Positions 61,988-64,000 of a DNA stretch of 64,000 nucleotides are shown here, piece after piece. Both the position numbers and the translations under genes were made by a program. The stretch is from Akkermansiaceae bacterium UBA956 (lineage in GTDB: Bacteria; Verrucomicrobiota; Verrucomicrobiia; Verrucomicrobiales; Akkermansiaceae), in the NCBI GenBank assembly GCA_002293145.1, contig DBCO01000027.1, positions 310,001-374,000 on the forward strand. The letters run 5' to 3'. Positions within the stretch are counted from its first letter, which is position 1. Each line of letters starts with the position of its first letter. Below the pieces are notes generated by a model, which saw nothing but the letters and a program-made list of their open reading frames with translations, searched no databases and was not told the origin of the DNA.

Positions 61988-63745
61988 TTATTGTTCCACT
62001 TGGAGGCGCCCGAAGAGTTTGGTGTCGCCAGCTTTGGCGACGGTGATTTCCACTTTTTCGATGCCTGCACCCTGATCGGTGACGACGACACCTGCACCGC
62101 CGGGAATGGCAACCGGGATCCAAGAACTAGCATCGAGCGTGCTGCTGTATTCGAAGGTCTGGATGGTGCCAGTGGCGGCAGCGCGACGGTAGTAGGTGAA
62201 GACAAAGTTCGCACCGGAGGCGTCTAGAGTCGGCAGGGTGCCGGTGGTGGAAACCGAGGGATCACCGCCTTGCAGGATGTATTCCATCAGGTTGGCGATG
62301 CCGTCGTTGTCGGGATCTGCTCCGGGCTCGTTGTCCGGGGTGAGGATGGCCGGGTAGTTCGTGGCAATCCAGTCGCCGAAGGGATCGACGGGTGGGCCAT
62401 TCTGCACGACCAAAGAGCCCGTGCCGGTGATCAATCCCTCTGAGTTCGACGAGTCGTAGGTGCCTGCTACTTGCTGCACGCCGCCGAGCCAGAGTTCGTC
62501 GATGGTGTCGGTGCCGGTGTAGTTCAGGTCAAGGGTGCAACCTGAGTCTACGATGACATCGGCGGTGTTCGCGAGGGCGGTGTTAGTGGTTCCATTTCCG
62601 AGGCTCAGCGTGCCGCCCTTCACCGTGGTGTTTCCGGTGTAACTGTTCGTGCCGGTGAGCGTCTGGGTGCCGCCGCCGATTTTAGTAAAGCCGGTGACGT
62701 GCACGGTTGCCTCGGTGATGGTGCCATTGAAGGTGCCGGAGCCGCCATCCCGGCCCACGGTAAGCGTCCGGCTGTTGGTAAAATCGTCGGTATAATTTGT
62801 TGTGGTAACGGTGCCGCTGCCGGTCAACGCATCGATGATCACGGCATTGCCGTCATTCAAATCAAGCATGCCATCCACCTGCATGGCGGCCAGGTTGCTG
62901 GTCCATGCCATGTTCTGCCAACCGCCGTTGATCATCGAGGCCCCAGACTGGATCTCAATCAATGCGCCACTACCCAGTGCCAGGGTGAGATCACGCCCAT
63001 CAGCGCCGCTGACCAGCCCCCCGCCGCTGAGCCGCAGAGTGCCTGTGCCACTGATGGTTGTGTTGCCTGATGCTACACCCGTGCTGCCGTCGAGGTTCAT
63101 GACTGCGCCCGAGGCAATCGAGTAGGCGCGTGCCGTGGTGGAGAACGCAGCGCCCTGCAACTTCAGCGTGCCGCCGTTGATCGTGGTAGCTCCGCGGTAG
63201 GTATTCGGGCCAGTGAGAATCTGCGTTCCTTCGCCTTCCTTGATGATGCCAATTGTGTCATCACCAGAATCGGAGATGGTTCCCGTAAATGTACCTCCGC
63301 CGCCATTCACGCCGACAGTGATCAATTTGTTATAGAGGCCCCACGATATGTCACCCATGGTCACCGTGCCGGAACCAGTCAGTGCGTCCGCGAATATGTC
63401 GTTACCGTCAAACACGTCGAGCGCACCGTTCACCTGCAGTGTGGCCTTGTTGTCGGTCCAAACACCTTTCTGCCAGCCACCGTTCTTCACTGTTGTACCA
63501 CTGACGATGTCGATGAGACCGCCCGTCATGGCAAACTCGGTGTTTGGGGCACCACCACCACCGCCCAGCCAAAGATCTCCTCCGCTATTTGCGGTGAGGG
63601 TGCCAGCGCCAGCGTATCTGTTTTCGGCGCTGAGCGTGACGCCGCCGGTGGTGTCCACATCAGCCGCATCCAGAGGCGCGGTGGCGAAGAGGGCGACTCC
63701 TGTTGCCAGCGAACGAGATATCAGTGGGTTATACTTTGATTTCAT
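61988..63745 (-). CDS. Autotransporter-associated beta-strand (PATR) repeat protein
   Basis: 585 residues with signal peptide MKSKYNPLISRSLATGVALFATAPLDA. PATR units such as IKEGEGTQILTGPNTYRGATTINGGTLKL and KIGGGTQTLTGTNSYTGNTTVKGGTLSL (landmarks), within Gly/Thr-rich beta repeats. The C-terminal segment PDNEPGADPDNDGIANLMEYILQGGDP has a Ca2+-type Asp-rich motif, followed by a beta domain. There is no translocator barrel at the C-terminus, so it is surface-displayed or secreted by another route. Expressed from leader copy B. Typical of Verrucomicrobia. Confidence 0.9.
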   Translation of the reverse strand: MKSKYNPLISRSLATGVALFATAPLDAADVDTTGGVTLSAENRYAGAGTLTANSGGDLWLGGGGGAPNTEFAMTGGLIDIVSGTTVKNGGWQKGVWTDNKATLQVNGALDVFDGNDIFADALTGSGTVTMGDISWGLYNKLITVGVNGGGGTFTGTISDSGDDTIGIIKEGEGTQILTGPNTYRGATTINGGTLKLQGAAFSTTARAYSIASGAVMNLDGSTGVASGNTTISGTGTLRLSGGGLVSGADGRDLTLALGSGALIEIQSGASMINGGWQNMAWTSNLAAMQVDGMLDLNDGNAVIIDALTGSGTVTTTNYTDDFTNSRTLTVGRDGGSGTFNGTITEATVHVTGFTKIGGGTQTLTGTNSYTGNTTVKGGTLSLGNGTTNTALANTADVIVDSGCTLDLNYTGTDTIDELWLGGVQQVAGTYDSSNSEGLITGTGSLVVQNGPPVDPFGDWIATNYPAILTPDNEPGADPDNDGIANLMEYILQGGDPSVSTTGTLPTLDASGANFVFTYYRRAAATGTIQTFEYSSTLDASSWIPVAIPGGAGVVVTDQGAGIEKVEITVAKAGDTKLFGRLQVEQ

Positions 63746-63763
63746 ATGAGGATTGGGGATGTA

Positions 63764-63903
63764 TTGTTAGATTTTTTCAAGCGCGTGATAGATGGGTTTT
63801 GCGGGCCGCGCCCTGTCACAAGACTTTTTCAGGAAGGAATCATTCACTATTTCAAGAAGCTTGTCATTGAACCTTTGCGTCAATCTCTTGAACTTTTGCG
63901 TCA
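63764..63903 (-). promoter_or_regulatory. Leader copy B with tandem 16-bp operator boxes, upstream of the PATR gene
   Basis: Boxes TTGAACCTTTGCGTCA (63867-63882) and TTGAACTTTTGCGTCA (63888-63903) at 21-bp spacing; the same GGGCCGCGCCC palindrome at 63803-63813. The whole 140-base block matches copy A. It lies 18 bases before the PATR start and one base after the stop codon of the partial gene at the right edge. Confidence 0.85.
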
Positions 63904-63904
63904 T

Positions 63905-64000
63905 TCAATTCGAGTCGGCTGTGACATCCTCGCAGTTGAGGGTCATGATCGGTTCCAGCTTTTTCGGATCGAGTCCATAATGTTGCATGTGCCAGTCGCT
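63905..64000 (-). CDS. 3' end of an unidentified gene
   Basis: Only the last 31 codons are visible, minus strand, entering from the right edge: SDWHMQHYGLDPKKLEPIM, TLNCEDVTADSN, stop at 63905. I do not recognise the family. The stop is next to leader copy B. Confidence 0.55.
   Translation of the reverse strand, partial: SDWHMQHYGLDPKKLEPIMTLNCEDVTADSN

Overview
The window looks like a chromosomal segment of a Gram-negative, moderate-GC member of the Verrucomicrobiota. This is inferred from gene content, not from a 16S gene, which is absent. The signs are an autotransporter-associated beta-strand (PATR) protein with a D-x-D-x-D-G type C-terminal tail, a tandem DUF1080 protein, DUF3472 and DUF5722 secreted proteins, sulfatase plus formylglycine-generating enzyme, LpxI (lipid A synthesis) and an outer-membrane porin-like protein. 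Gene density is high, both strands are used, Shine-Dalgarno motifs are often weak, and there is no phage, plasmid or CRISPR module.

Layout. 1-5.9 kb: truncated GH20 hexosaminidase, secreted EF-hand protein, metF, an AsmA-like membrane protein and scpA. 6.3-11 kb: an anchored protein of unknown function, a histidine-rich porin-like protein, and mgtE with a mini-kinase. 11-15 kb: housekeeping genes (mannose-1-phosphate guanylyltransferase, ruvX, infA, rplM-rpsI) closed by a clear terminator. 15.5-24.5 kb: secreted propeller-like protein, gcvT-gcvH, a rhomboid-like protein, malQ, a LacI-type regulator, TspO, an SGNH hydrolase and lpxI. 25-36.3 kb: amidohydrolase, HD hydrolase, DUF1080 protein, leuS, a photolyase-flavin reductase pair, trmD, a lipoprotein FGE, a eukaryotic-type hisA and tatD. 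36.3-44.9 kb, the most accessory part: DUF5722 protein, xerC coupled to a secreted PD-(D/E)XK-like protein, a second IF-1-like protein, a RAYT-type transposase, DUF3472 protein, a TM2-domain pseudogene and a Tat-exported MBL-fold hydrolase. 44.9-57.7 kb: ispH, a HAD phosphatase whose stop codon lies in a 19-bp tandem repeat, sulfatase, esterase, prmA, tRNA-Gly, trpC, an oxidoreductase, a thioredoxin-like protein, rdgB, an NlpC/P60-like lipoprotein, a second HAD protein, a CDF transporter and an alpha/beta hydrolase. 57.9-64 kb: polysaccharide-directed secreted proteins (two right-handed beta-helix proteins, at least one GH110-like, and a PATR protein).

How the parts fit: the secreted set (GH20, sulfatase, FGE, DUF1080, DUF5722, GH110-like, esterase) fits a glycan-degrading lifestyle on sulfated or host-type polysaccharides. 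FGE at 34 kb could activate the sulfatase at 47 kb, whose CxAxR motif is of the Cys type.

The most notable undescribed structure is a roughly 140-bp leader present twice, upstream of the GH110-like gene and of the PATR gene. Each copy carries two tandem 16-bp boxes spaced exactly 21 bp apart, which suggests one shared regulator for two cell-surface or glycan genes. Other points of interest are the 8 x 19 bp repeat, a TM2 pseudogene with three in-frame stops, two divergent IF-1 paralogues, and a photolyase that lacks most of the iron-sulfur cysteines.
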